Assembly: GCA_964517795.1 (NCBI GenBank)
Contig: CAZFDE010000006.1
Coordinates: forward strand, 1 to 64,000
Origin: CAZFDE01 sp964517795
Lineage (GTDB): Bacteria > Planctomycetota > Phycisphaerae > Sedimentisphaerales > Anaerobacaceae
Direction: 5' to 3'
DNA: 64,000 nt
The notes under the pieces are model-generated. The model saw nothing but the letters and a program-made list of their open reading frames with translations. It was not told the origin of the DNA and ran no database searches. The position numbers were made by a program, and so were the translations under genes. Positions 6,835 to 15,911 of this stretch are shown here, piece after piece (the stretch's first letter is position 1; each line of letters opens with the position of its first letter).

Positions 6835-7602
6835 ATGGTTAATTCAGATACCAAAGAAACAATTCTCGATACGTCCACGATGAGTCTCGGCGACCACCTC
6901 GAAGAACTCCGCGGGCGTCTGATCTATGCGATTCTCGGGCTTGTTGTCGGGCTGGTAATCAGTCTGTTTTTCGGCAAGTTCCTGATCGCCTTTATCGAGC
7001 GGCCTTATCTGAATGTGATGAAAGAGCTGGAATTGGATCCAAAGCTGCAAATCCTTGCTCCCGCTGCCGGATTTGTCAGTTATGTAAAGATTTGTCTGAT
7101 TGCGGGCCTGATCGTTTCCTCGCCGTGGGTATTCTATCATGTCTGGATGTTCATCGCCGCCGGGTTGTATCCGAATGAAAAAAAGTATGTCTATCTGGCA
7201 ATGCCGTTTTCGGTGGTTCTTTTTGTCGCCGGGGCGTTATTTTTTCTCCTTGTCGTAGCGCCACTGACATTAGGATTTCTGGTTAAATTCAATGAACGAT
7301 TTTTGGGCAGCGCTTCGAAATTCACTTTCCCGGAATATATTGCTTTTATTACTCAATTGATGTTAGTCTTTGGCGTGGCATTTCAGACACCGACTGCCAT
7401 ATTCTTTTTAAATAAATCCGGCCTGGTTTCGCTGTCAGCCCTGACGAAGGTTAGAAAATATGTTATTTTGGTTATTTTTATCGTCTCGGCAATGGCGACG
7501 CCGCCGGATGTAATTTCGCAAATCACACTGGCGGTGCCGTTATATCTGCTGTTCGAATTAGGGATTATGTTGTCCTATATATTCAATAAGCGGAAATCGT
7601 AG
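6835..7602 (+). CDS. tatC: Twin-arginine translocase subunit TatC
   Basis: 255 residues and six predicted membrane helices. It has the TatC signature LGDHLEELRGRLI at the N-terminus (conserved Glu of the signal-binding site), the first helix IYAILGLVVGLVISLFF, and a conserved FxxPxxIFFL-like stretch (FQTPTAIFFLNK) near residue 185. TatC recognises twin-arginine signal peptides and recruits TatA. It is co-transcribed between tatA and dus, with only 4 nt to the dus start. Confidence 0.93.
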   Translation: MVNSDTKETILDTSTMSLGDHLEELRGRLIYAILGLVVGLVISLFFGKFLIAFIERPYLNVMKELELDPKLQILAPAAGFVSYVKICLIAGLIVSSPWVFYHVWMFIAAGLYPNEKKYVYLAMPFSVVLFVAGALFFLLVVAPLTLGFLVKFNERFLGSASKFTFPEYIAFITQLMLVFGVAFQTPTAIFFLNKSGLVSLSALTKVRKYVILVIFIVSAMATPPDVISQITLAVPLYLLFELGIMLSYIFNKRKS

Positions 7603-7606
7603 TGCC

Positions 7607-8578
7607 ATGCTGACGATCGGGCAACTGACGATCCCGGTGCCATTCTTTCAGGCGTCCCTGAGCGGTTATTCCGATTACCCGATGCGGATCCTGGCCAAAC
7701 AGTTCGGCTGTCCGCTGACGTTTGCCGGTGTCATGCTTGCCCAAAGCGCCGCCCATCCCAAAATTCTTAAAAAACCGCTCTTTCGCCCGTACGAAGACGA
7801 GCATCCGGTTGTGGCGCAGCTTTTGGGTGAAGAACCGGAGATTTTTGTGGAGGCGGCCCAAGCGGTCGTCTCGGCCGGTTACGATATGGTCGATCTGAAT
7901 TTCGGCTGCCCGGTGCCGAAGGTGCTCAGTCGCGGCCGCGGCGGGGCACTTTTGAAAGATCCGCAAACAATTCGTCGGATCTATCGTGCGGTTCGCGAGG
8001 CGGTGGATTGTCCGGTGATGATGAAGCTGCGTATCGGTTTTAACCGAAGCGAACAAGCGCAGGATCAATTTATGCGGATCGTATCGGATGCGGTTGACGA
8101 TGGTGTGGATGCGTTGGTGATCCACGGCCGCACGGTGATTCAGCGATACAGGGACCGAGCGGACTGGGCTTATCTGGCCAAAGTCAAGAGGCAATTTCCC
8201 AAAGCCGTGATCATCGGCAGTGGCGATCTGTTCGAAGCGACCGATATTGTGGACAAGGTTCGCACAAGCAAACTCGACGGGGTGGCGATCGCCCGCGGAG
8301 CGGTCGGCAATCCATGGATTTTTCGCGATTTGACGGCGCTATTCAACAATCAGCCGCGGCCGCCGCGGCCGACGCTTACTGAGCAAAAAGAAGTCATCCT
8401 CGAGCATTATAAGATGACCCGAAAATTGTTTCACCAGCGAAAGGCGATCGGTTTTTTCCGCAAGTTTATGGTCGGTTATGCCCGCCTGCACCCGCAGCGA
8501 AAAAAGGTGATGCTCGATGCCTTTGCCGCTAAAACCGACCGGCAGTTTGCCGATGCCGTCAACCGCTGGTACGATTAG
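7607..8578 (+). CDS. dus: tRNA-dihydrouridine synthase
   Basis: 323 residues, FMN-dependent TIM-barrel of the Dus family, reducing uridines in the D loop of tRNA. Seen: DLNFGCPVPKVLSRGRGGALL with the catalytic Cys, MMKLRIGF, ALVIHGRT, IIGSGDLF and GVAIARGAVGNPWIF, the phosphate-binding loop near residue 230. The C-terminal helical tRNA-binding domain is complete. The start lies 4 nt after tatC, so it belongs to the tat operon. Which Dus subfamily it is cannot be set from motifs alone. Confidence 0.92.
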   Translation: MLTIGQLTIPVPFFQASLSGYSDYPMRILAKQFGCPLTFAGVMLAQSAAHPKILKKPLFRPYEDEHPVVAQLLGEEPEIFVEAAQAVVSAGYDMVDLNFGCPVPKVLSRGRGGALLKDPQTIRRIYRAVREAVDCPVMMKLRIGFNRSEQAQDQFMRIVSDAVDDGVDALVIHGRTVIQRYRDRADWAYLAKVKRQFPKAVIIGSGDLFEATDIVDKVRTSKLDGVAIARGAVGNPWIFRDLTALFNNQPRPPRPTLTEQKEVILEHYKMTRKLFHQRKAIGFFRKFMVGYARLHPQRKKVMLDAFAAKTDRQFADAVNRWYD

Positions 8579-8586
8579 GATTAAGG

Positions 8587-8919
8587 TTATTCTTGAAGTT
8601 CCGCTTCAACAAACGTTTTGAATTGGGGCAGGTTTTGTTTGCAGGTGTCCCAAACGATTTGGGTATTGACGCCGGCATAATCGCGGATCAGGACATTACG
8701 CATATCGATCACATCACGGAAAGGGATTTCGGGATATTGCTGCTTATAATCATTGCTGAGACAATTCGTTGCTTCGCCGATGATCTCTAATTACCGAACA
8801 ACGGCATCGACCATCATGCTATTTTGACAAAAACCAGGGTAGTCTATGCCGGTGATATAACCATCGATTTTCTCGATGGCATCCCGGATATGACCCAGAT
8901 ATACGCGGTCATCTTTCAT
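8587..8919 (-). pseudogene. Broken HepT-like HEPN toxin (DUF86)
   Basis: The frame MKDDRVYLGHIRDAIEKI...LEIIGEAT...PFRDVIDMRNVLIRDYAGV matches HepT/DUF86 HEPN RNases or AMPylation targets. It is interrupted by TAA at 8793-8791, where CAA (Gln in R-Q-LEIIGEA) is expected. The catalytic R-x4-H motif also reads RNVLIR, with His replaced by Arg (CAC to CGC). The ATG overlaps the end of the nucleotidyltransferase gene, the normal MntA-HepT arrangement. Two point lesions unrelated to homopolymers indicate true decay. Confidence 0.75.
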
Positions 8920-9213
8920 AGACCACTTCCGCTTCCTTGAGAACCGCTGCTCGGATATATTTACTGAGTGCCTGGGGCGTAACCATGTCCACCGATTTGC
9001 CCAGTTGCTCCGTCAGTTCGCGTTGGATTCGCGCATATTCGAATAAACCGATCCTGGCCTGTGGATAAAAATCGATCAACAGATCGATATCGCTGTCTTC
9101 TCTCGGTTGGCCGTTGACATACGAACCAAATAATGCGGCATACTTAATACTCTCGCCGAAAGGATGTTTTTAATTGCCCTCTGAAGCCGGTTTTTAATTT
9201 CTTCTTTATTCAT
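8909..9213 (-). pseudogene. Frameshifted MntA-like nucleotidyltransferase antitoxin
   Basis: The N-terminus MNKEEIKNRLQRAIK runs into a run of five A (plus-strand T 9167-9171), and the frame then breaks. One more A restores AIKKHPFGESIKYAALFGSY and the polymerase-beta motif GSYVNG-x5-DSDIDLLI (GS-x-DxD). MntA antitoxins AMPylate the HEPN partner encoded just downstream. The frame after the break continues to a TGA that overlaps the HepT start. Either a deletion in a homopolymer or a sequencing error; the neighbour's nonsense codon favours real decay. Confidence 0.7.
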
Positions 9214-9302
9214 AAATGTAAGTCTAATCCTTGCCAATGGTTGTGTCAAACACAAATTAGCTGGCTTGCAATCGTCCTATTTATTCTATCGGTTACCGAT
9301 CT

Positions 9303-10733
9303 TTATTTAGGCCATGGATAATCGTTCTTTCCGGCTTCGGAGTCGAACGGGCTTTCGGGCAGTTCTTTTTGCCATGCGAGTACTTTTTCGCTGAGCTTTT
9401 GAACGATATCCGGCTGCTTGTCAGCCATGTTATTCAATTCCATCGGGTCGGCGGGAATATCATACAGCTCAACGCGACTGCCGTCCGGATTCATCAGCAG
9501 TTTCCATTTTCCTTCGCGGATGGCCAGAATCGGGCAGCAGTGTATCTTGTGGCCATGGACTTTGTATCGCCACTGCCACATCAGGGCTTTGCTGCGCATG
9601 GTGTCTTTACCGAGGATGGCCTGCGACATATCTTCGCCGTCTGGTTTGACGGATTCAGGGACATCAATGTCGGCCAGTGCGCAGACCGTCGGCAGGAAAT
9701 CGACCGCAGCCACCACGCTGTCATTATTGACCTTGCCGGCGGGGATCTTACCGGGCCGGCGAACGATAAACGGCACGCGCACGCCGCCTTCATAGATGCT
9801 GCGTTTTCGCCCGCGGAAGGGGCCGGCGCTGCCGACACCGCTGTGAGGGGCATTGGAGATGACGATATCTTCCGGTCCGTTATCGCTGGAGAAAATCACA
9901 TAGGTATTTTCCGCCAGACCGAGTTTGTCGAGCTTATCCAGAAAGATACCGATCTGGCGGTCCATCTCGGTAACAGTACCGTAATAAACTTCCCATGCTC
10001 CGCGATGCTCGACCCCGCGCGGATGATAGCGTTTATAGACGTCCATCTGCTCGTCGGAAGGATTGAGCGTTGCGTGGGGATCGCTGAACCATGCCTGAGC
10101 GTAGAACGGTTCATCCTTATGCTTTTCGACAAATTTGATCGTCTCATCCAGGATCATTTTCGTGCATACCGGGCGGTTCTCGGGCTTCCAGATATGCCAG
10201 TCTTCGCTGTTGATACGGTATTCATCGAAGCCGTATTTGTCGAGCGTGCATTTTTCATTCGGCATGGTATCGTACCCAAGATGCCATTTACCGAAATGAC
10301 CGGTCACATAGCCGTTTTGCTTGAGCAGGTCGACAACCGTGGGGACATCCGGATCGAGGTAATCGGGCATACCGCGTTTTTTGTTGAGTCCGCGCGGTGC
10401 AAAATGCCCGTGCACACCATGGCGGGCGGGGTAATGGGCGGTCATAAAGGCGGTGCGGCTGGGCGAGCAGACCGAGCCGGAAACATAAAACTGGGTAAAT
10501 CGTGTTCCCTGCTTGGCGAGTTTGTCGAGACTGGGGGTTTTGAGCCGCGTATTGCCATAGCAGCCCAGATCGCCCCAACCCAGGTCATCGGCGAAGATGA
10601 ATATGAAATTGGGTTTTTGCTTCTTTTCGTCGGCGAATAGCCGGATCCGCTCCAGCAGCGAAAGGCCGATCGCCGAGCCGATTATTTTGCCGGAAATATT
10701 TCTTAAAAAACCGCGTCTGTTCATCTGATTCAT
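9303..10733 (-). CDS. Tat-exported Cys-type sulfatase
   Basis: 476 residues of the alkaline-phosphatase-like sulfatase family (sulfatase S1). The Tat signal NRRGFLR at residues 5-11 precedes a hydrophobic stretch. Metal-site FADDLGWGDLG is near 48-58. Active-site C89 in SGSVCSPSRTAF would be oxidised to formylglycine; a Cys-type motif suits the anaerobic maturase encoded at 32268. GKWHLG follows near residue 150, and SSDNGPE near 285. Substrate is unknown, probably a sulfated polysaccharide given the DUF3604, XylR-like and GxGYxYP neighbours. The start is fixed by AGGAGG 6 nt upstream. Confidence 0.9.
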   Translation of the reverse strand: MNQMNRRGFLRNISGKIIGSAIGLSLLERIRLFADEKKQKPNFIFIFADDLGWGDLGCYGNTRLKTPSLDKLAKQGTRFTQFYVSGSVCSPSRTAFMTAHYPARHGVHGHFAPRGLNKKRGMPDYLDPDVPTVVDLLKQNGYVTGHFGKWHLGYDTMPNEKCTLDKYGFDEYRINSEDWHIWKPENRPVCTKMILDETIKFVEKHKDEPFYAQAWFSDPHATLNPSDEQMDVYKRYHPRGVEHRGAWEVYYGTVTEMDRQIGIFLDKLDKLGLAENTYVIFSSDNGPEDIVISNAPHSGVGSAGPFRGRKRSIYEGGVRVPFIVRRPGKIPAGKVNNDSVVAAVDFLPTVCALADIDVPESVKPDGEDMSQAILGKDTMRSKALMWQWRYKVHGHKIHCCPILAIREGKWKLLMNPDGSRVELYDIPADPMELNNMADKQPDIVQKLSEKVLAWQKELPESPFDSEAGKNDYPWPK

Positions 10734-10799
10734 CTTGGCCTCCTGTCAATAGGTTTCATGATTATTGAATAAAGGATATTCGATTCATTGTCAATGTTA

Positions 10800-12587
10800 T
10801 TAAAGAATCCATATTGGGGAAGACCATGCGGATTCGCGGTCTTTTTGGATGACGCGGATATAGTAGCCGGTCGGTTTATCTCGATTGTAATTTGGGTCTT
10901 GCCATTGGAATCGACAAGTGAATTCATTATCACAAAAATGGTCATGAACCTTACGGCCGTTTTTGATGACCATGATCTTGTCAATGCCGTTGGTGCCAAT
11001 GCATTTGACGTTCAATGAGGGATACTTGCCAATTTTATCCTGCGAAATCGTGCGGCCCATGATGGTATCATTTATTCTAAAATCCAGCAGGATCGGCACG
11101 CCGGTTGTCGCATAGCACATTCGATCGTACAGCGCGTCGAATATCGATTCGCGGGTCAGGTCATTGGCCAACACGGCTGCGCGGCCGCTGCCGCAGAAAT
11201 GAAAGATGTGATGATGTTTGGTCAGCGGGCTTTGGGCGTTGCCGGGGTTACCGTCGTGGCCGTCCGAAGAGGCGATCAGGCCGTATTTGAGGCCTCTGGC
11301 AATTGCATCTCTGAAATCATGGTTTCGGTACCGGTCTGAAACGCCACGCGGAAAATCGCCATAGTATTCGCTCGAACCCCATGAGGAATAAATCTCAAAC
11401 AGGCGGTCATAGCGTTCGTTGTAGAAATCCAGGTTCAGCGGATGGGAGGTCGATGAGCTGTGATGCGGGACGGTGAAAAAGGGGGTATTCAGGCTTTCTA
11501 AAAAGCTCCATAAGTCATTCGGGCTAACCGAGTGTGCCGGATCCATTGTCGGGATACCACCGTCGGAATTGGAATTGAGCATGCGCCCGTTGGCATTTTT
11601 GAAATACACATTTCGGTGGCCATATAGCAAACTCGTGAATTCAAAGGCGGGCAGTGTCACGAACCGGCCGACTCGGTTGAATTGATCGGCTAATTCAAAA
11701 TAGTCCTTTTGATTATCCGGGTCGATCTGGAATTCGTGATCGGTCAGGGCATAAAAATCCAATCCGCCCGGGCCCATTGCATATCGATAGTTGTCTTGGC
11801 GCGAACCGATCCCGCAGCCGCTGTTCTCAGACGAATCCCTGAGCTGGCCGCTATGGGTATGAATATCGCCGAAGTAGATATGATGGTCGGCCAGTTTTGT
11901 GAGAGGGCCATTGGCGATTAATTGAGCGGCGCCGTAGATGTCCGCCCCGACGATCATATTGTCCAGCGGCGAGATCATAAACCAGCGTTTGGACTCGACC
12001 GGGCAGACCGCTTCGATCCGGATCGCGGCCTGTTTGCCGGATGATACGTATTCGCGGGGCACTTTCAGAATCGCCGGCCCAAAAACCGCCAGGCTTTCAT
12101 TTTGCACAAGTGAGCCGAGTGTCAAGGCGCTAAACGGCGGAGCTGTTTCGATCCGGTTCGCGGTAAATGCAAACCGGCAATGGTCATTTTGCCAAAGCTG
12201 GGAATGGTTGACCATGCGAATGGAGATCGTGAATCGGTCATTGACATAGATATCCCACTGTCCGCTCGGCTGCGGCAGGGGGTCGCCGTTGCCAAAACCG
12301 ATATTCAATAGGAAACTCACATGATCCTGATTGGCGGAGGGGATCTTTGCGCTGCGCCAGATCACCCCCTTTTTTGACGACAGCCGCAGCAGCCATTGGC
12401 GGCGGTCAGCGGTTTCCATAAAACCGCATATCCGATCATTGCTGAATTCGGCTTCGCCGGCATTTTGCATCGTTTCAAAACCCGATACGATCGTGCTGCG
12501 AGTGATTTCGGTTAGTTTGGCTGCCACGTCGTGAAGCACGGCGCGACGTCGCCGGGGGCCATAGAAAGGAATACTTTTATCCATCAT
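10800..12587 (-). CDS. DUF3604/PHP-like metal-dependent protein
   Basis: 595 residues. The first ~230 form a beta-rich domain without motifs I know. Then comes a PHP/DUF3604-like domain: YFGDIHTHSGQ (metal-binding HxH, ~residue 236), DFYALTDHEFQI, VPHHSS and SSDGHDGNPG, which supply further His/Asp ligands. The C-terminus has an Ig-like tail (CIGTNGIDKIMVIKNGRKVH). DUF3604 proteins are common in planctomycete polysaccharide-use loci; activity is unproven. No signal peptide is obvious. It lies upstream of the sulfatase in the same direction, 66 nt apart. Confidence 0.75.
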   Translation of the reverse strand: MMDKSIPFYGPRRRRAVLHDVAAKLTEITRSTIVSGFETMQNAGEAEFSNDRICGFMETADRRQWLLRLSSKKGVIWRSAKIPSANQDHVSFLLNIGFGNGDPLPQPSGQWDIYVNDRFTISIRMVNHSQLWQNDHCRFAFTANRIETAPPFSALTLGSLVQNESLAVFGPAILKVPREYVSSGKQAAIRIEAVCPVESKRWFMISPLDNMIVGADIYGAAQLIANGPLTKLADHHIYFGDIHTHSGQLRDSSENSGCGIGSRQDNYRYAMGPGGLDFYALTDHEFQIDPDNQKDYFELADQFNRVGRFVTLPAFEFTSLLYGHRNVYFKNANGRMLNSNSDGGIPTMDPAHSVSPNDLWSFLESLNTPFFTVPHHSSSTSHPLNLDFYNERYDRLFEIYSSWGSSEYYGDFPRGVSDRYRNHDFRDAIARGLKYGLIASSDGHDGNPGNAQSPLTKHHHIFHFCGSGRAAVLANDLTRESIFDALYDRMCYATTGVPILLDFRINDTIMGRTISQDKIGKYPSLNVKCIGTNGIDKIMVIKNGRKVHDHFCDNEFTCRFQWQDPNYNRDKPTGYYIRVIQKDRESAWSSPIWIL

Positions 12588-12697
12588 CGATTAATACCTG
12601 CAGTCAACATTGATCTTAACGCGGTAATTATATCATAAAAAGGACTTATGTGGGCCATTCTCAGATAAAAAATATATTTTGCCGGAACTAAAAAAAC

Positions 12698-12727
12698 TTG
12701 ACTTTTGAGTGCCCGTTCGGTTATATT
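12698..12727 (+). promoter_or_regulatory. Candidate promoter of the XylR-like regulator
   Basis: TTGACT and TATATT are 18 nt apart and lie about 45 nt before the gene; AAGGAG sits at the start codon. The DUF3604 gene is transcribed divergently from the same 185-nt gap. Confidence 0.5.
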
Positions 12728-12772
12728 ACATAGTTGGAAATAGGGGTATATCGTAATAAGGAGTGATCAGAT

Positions 12773-13993
12773 ATGCCTGAGCAGTACCGTGTGGCTATTT
12801 TAGTCGATACAGCCAAGGGGTATGACCGGGGTTTGCTAAAGGGAATTGCCAAGTTTGCGTCGTTGCAAAAATCCTGGGTCTTTATCAAGCGGCCGCAATT
12901 GTATAAGCAGCGCCTTTCTCACGCCAAGAATATTTTGTGGCTGAAAGAAACGATTTGCGACGGGGTGGTTGTGCGCGTCGAAGACGCGCAGCAAATGGCA
13001 GAGATCCAGCACATGAAATCGCCGGCTGTCGTGATGTCGTATTCCAGTGAGCGACTGGAAAACGGTTTTTGTTATCTTGAGGTTAATAACCAGAAGGTTG
13101 GTCAAATGGCCGCCGAGTATTTTATCAACCGGGGATATCGTAATTTCGCCTTTTGCGGCTACAATCAGTATTACTGGTCCAACCAGCGACTGGAAAGTTA
13201 TCGCCGTGCGCTCAAGGAGAAATCATTCCGTGTCTGGGTTTATCGGCACCCGCGGCCCCGGAAATTTATAGATGTGCAGCGTGAGCGGATGTTAGTAATG
13301 AACTGGCTGAAGACATTACCGCGTCCGATCGCCATTTTCACGGCCAATGACGAACGCGCTGAACAGGTCGTTAACGCATGCCAGCTCGCGGAGTTAACGG
13401 TTCCCGAAGAGATCGCCGTGCTCGGTGTCGATGATGATGATATGGTGTGCAGTATGACCACCCCGTTGTTGTCGAGCATTAATTTGAACCTGGAAAAGGC
13501 CGGCTATCAGGCCGCCGAAGCCCTGCAGGAGCTGATGATCACGCGTACACGCCCGGTTTCACAGGTCGTGATCGAACCGACGCGAGTGATTACTCGTTCA
13601 TCAACGGATGTTTATGCGATCCAGGATTCCGAGCTGCTGACAGCGCTGCAATTTATCCAGCAAAATGCCGATACCCCGATCGATGTGGATGCGGTTGCTA
13701 CCGCGGCGATGCTGTCCCGGCGGACGCTGGAGCGGCGATTCAAGAAGTATCTCAAGCGAAGCGTACTCGATGAAATTCGCCGAGCGCGGATCGCCCGGAT
13801 CCAGGAATTACTGATCGAAACGCCGATGCCGATCACCCGGATCGCGATGAAGCTGGGGTTTGAGAATGTGGATCGGATGGGGCGTTATTTTCGGCGCAAA
13901 ACCGGTTTTTGTCCGCGATTTTTCCGGGACCATTTCGGCCAGGTGGAAAGCAGTCCCGAACCGAATATTCCGGATGAGCAGAAAATCGCATAA
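12773..13993 (+). CDS. XylR-like regulator (LacI-type sensor + AraC HTH)
   Basis: 406 residues. Residues ~1-275 are a periplasmic-binding-protein-like sensor as in LacI/GalR (YRVAILVDTAKGYDRGLLKGI, VMSYSS, IAVLGVDDDDMVCSMTTPLLSSI). Residues ~285-395 are an AraC-type double HTH (VDAVATAAMLSRRTLERRFKK, ITRIAMKLGFENVDRMGRYFRRKTGF). This is the layout of the xylose regulator XylR, but in planctomycetes such proteins serve many sugar loci. It probably senses a mono- or oligosaccharide released by the neighbouring enzymes and controls the divergent and downstream genes; that is inference. Confidence 0.85.
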   Translation: MPEQYRVAILVDTAKGYDRGLLKGIAKFASLQKSWVFIKRPQLYKQRLSHAKNILWLKETICDGVVVRVEDAQQMAEIQHMKSPAVVMSYSSERLENGFCYLEVNNQKVGQMAAEYFINRGYRNFAFCGYNQYYWSNQRLESYRRALKEKSFRVWVYRHPRPRKFIDVQRERMLVMNWLKTLPRPIAIFTANDERAEQVVNACQLAELTVPEEIAVLGVDDDDMVCSMTTPLLSSINLNLEKAGYQAAEALQELMITRTRPVSQVVIEPTRVITRSSTDVYAIQDSELLTALQFIQQNADTPIDVDAVATAAMLSRRTLERRFKKYLKRSVLDEIRRARIARIQELLIETPMPITRIAMKLGFENVDRMGRYFRRKTGFCPRFFRDHFGQVESSPEPNIPDEQKIA

Positions 13994-14035
13994 CCGGCCA
14001 ATCCTCCCGCGATTGATCCCCGATCATATTCGCAC

Positions 14036-14064
14036 TTGACTTTTGAACTCTCTTTTGGCATAGT
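14036..14064 (+). promoter_or_regulatory. Candidate promoter of the GxGYxYP pair
   Basis: TTGACT and CATAGT are 18 nt apart, between the XylR-like gene and the first GxGYxYP gene. The -35 box and following T-run (ACTTGACTTTTGA) repeat those of the regulator's own promoter. Confidence 0.45.
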
Positions 14065-14113
14065 ATTGCCCGGCTTGAAATGCAGCACATTCGGATTGTT
14101 ATGAAAAGAAGGA

Positions 14114-15883
14114 ATGATAATGCGCTTATGTATGGTTTTTGCAGTAGTATGCATATGGGGGTTCATTACGGATATTAACACGCAGGCCGATCAATCAGCA
14201 CGATGGTGGCCGAAGCAGGCCGCACCGAAAGCAGTTGTTCAAACGACGATTGTTGAGGATGCGGTTACCGAAAATCTGCTCAAGTCGCTTGCAGGTCTCA
14301 CGGCCCAGGCGGTCAACGAAGGCCGGTTCGATGAGATGGTCTGGATCTGCGATAAGCGGCCGGATTACAAAAACTGGTATGAGGGTGTCGTTAAACGGCT
14401 CGCGCTTCAGCAGCGGGGCACATTCGAACCGTGGCAACTCGTCGAGCGATATAAAGAAAAGGGATTAATCAAAGGTTATATTCTTTATTCGTATAAACGT
14501 AGACATGGTGGGTCATTTGACCAATCTCTCAATATTGCTACATCTGCAGCCGGTATTTTGCAGGGTATCCTGGTCGAGGAAAGTCAGCAGGCCAAGGCCG
14601 AAGAATTCGGATTGAAGATGCTTTTGGATGCGCGCGGCAAAGATCTTACCTGGTGTTTTAATACCTATAAGGATCGGCTCAATCAAAACCTGCTGCTGGC
14701 GGCCCGTCCGACAAGGCCATCGAACCGCGGCATGGCGATCGCGCATAAGGCGATGGCGGTTTATACCCTGGAGGAACCGGTGCCGACGATCATGCAGTGG
14801 CTCAAGCCGGTGACGCCGGTACTGGGCTGGAATGACGGCGGAGAGGACAGCCATACCGGACAGGCCTCGCGATACGGGCATTTTACCACGTGTTCCGGAT
14901 CTGCGACCAATATGCCCATCTTTAGTGCCGGGACGGAAAATTATACACCGCCGAAAGTTCAATCCGTGAATCCGGCCACGATCGATTACGATCAGGATTA
15001 CGATCATTACGCCGCCTTTTTGATGAGTGACGGTGACAGTATCGGCTGGACGATGGAGATCATGCCGGATTACTATGAAAATCCCGATCACGGTTCATTT
15101 GCGTTCGGCTGGACCCATTCGATGGGGCATCTGTCCCAGTTATGTCCGGAGGCGCTCGCGTATTATATGACCAATCGTCCGGATAATGTTTCGTTCGTCG
15201 AGCAGGGCGGCGGGTATTTTTACCCGGATAAATTCGCGATGGAACGGCCCAACCGCAAAGAATTATTGGCTTGTCATGCCAGAAACACGGCCCACTATAT
15301 GCGGAACACGGGTGTCAGTGTGATGAGTTTTATTTGTATGGATGTGGACAGCGAAGCCGCCTTGGAGGCGTACGCGATTTTCGCCCGTGAGATGAAAGGG
15401 CTGGCGGGGATGATCGCGCTGCAGTATTACCCCTATGACGGCGGTGACGGCGAGATCTTCTGGTTCAAGAACGCCGAAGGCATCGACATTCCAGTGGTGT
15501 GTATCAAGTATTCCATCTGGCGACATGCCGATTGGCCGCGGGGCGGCACACCGGCCAAGATTGCGCGAATGATCAACGCGCAGGCCGGCCAATCGGGGAA
15601 CGAAGACAAGACCAGTTACAGTATCGCTTCGGTCCATTGCTGGTCTTATTTTCAAAAAGCTCCGGGAAACGATGAACAGGCCGAGAATATCGGCAAAGAT
15701 GAAAACGAATACAAGAAGCTGCTCGGCCGCACCGAGCGTCACCGGGGGGTTACGCCGGTCAAATGGTGTGTGCAGCGGCTTGGCTCAAACGTCAAGGTCG
15801 TCACGCCCGATGAACTGATCTGGCGGGTCCGAATGACCCATCGCCCAAAGCAGACCCGATCGGTTATCGCGAACATGAAGTAA
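14114..15883 (+). CDS. Secreted GxGYxYP-domain protein 1
   Basis: 589 residues. A Sec signal peptide is at residues ~1-26 (MRLCMVFAVVCIWGFITDI...QAD). The mature protein shows the N-terminal GxGYxYP module (WWPKQAAPKAVVQT) and the family hallmark GGGYFYPDKFAMERPNR near residue 366, with FLMSDGDSIGW before and YYPYDGGDGEIFW after. The family is regarded as a putative glycoside hydrolase; no enzyme activity can be claimed from sequence. RBS AAGAAGGA lies at the start; a second ATG 6 nt later is also possible. It is followed 28 nt later by a paralogue. Confidence 0.85.
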   Translation: MIMRLCMVFAVVCIWGFITDINTQADQSARWWPKQAAPKAVVQTTIVEDAVTENLLKSLAGLTAQAVNEGRFDEMVWICDKRPDYKNWYEGVVKRLALQQRGTFEPWQLVERYKEKGLIKGYILYSYKRRHGGSFDQSLNIATSAAGILQGILVEESQQAKAEEFGLKMLLDARGKDLTWCFNTYKDRLNQNLLLAARPTRPSNRGMAIAHKAMAVYTLEEPVPTIMQWLKPVTPVLGWNDGGEDSHTGQASRYGHFTTCSGSATNMPIFSAGTENYTPPKVQSVNPATIDYDQDYDHYAAFLMSDGDSIGWTMEIMPDYYENPDHGSFAFGWTHSMGHLSQLCPEALAYYMTNRPDNVSFVEQGGGYFYPDKFAMERPNRKELLACHARNTAHYMRNTGVSVMSFICMDVDSEAALEAYAIFAREMKGLAGMIALQYYPYDGGDGEIFWFKNAEGIDIPVVCIKYSIWRHADWPRGGTPAKIARMINAQAGQSGNEDKTSYSIASVHCWSYFQKAPGNDEQAENIGKDENEYKKLLGRTERHRGVTPVKWCVQRLGSNVKVVTPDELIWRVRMTHRPKQTRSVIANMK

Positions 15884-15911
15884 TCATACTCGAATTGGAC
15901 AGGAACTGAAT

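Noticed and set aside
9369..10640. Long 423-codon frame opposite the sulfatase gene
   Set aside because: Antisense shadow caused by codon bias; the minus-strand sulfatase is a full known family.
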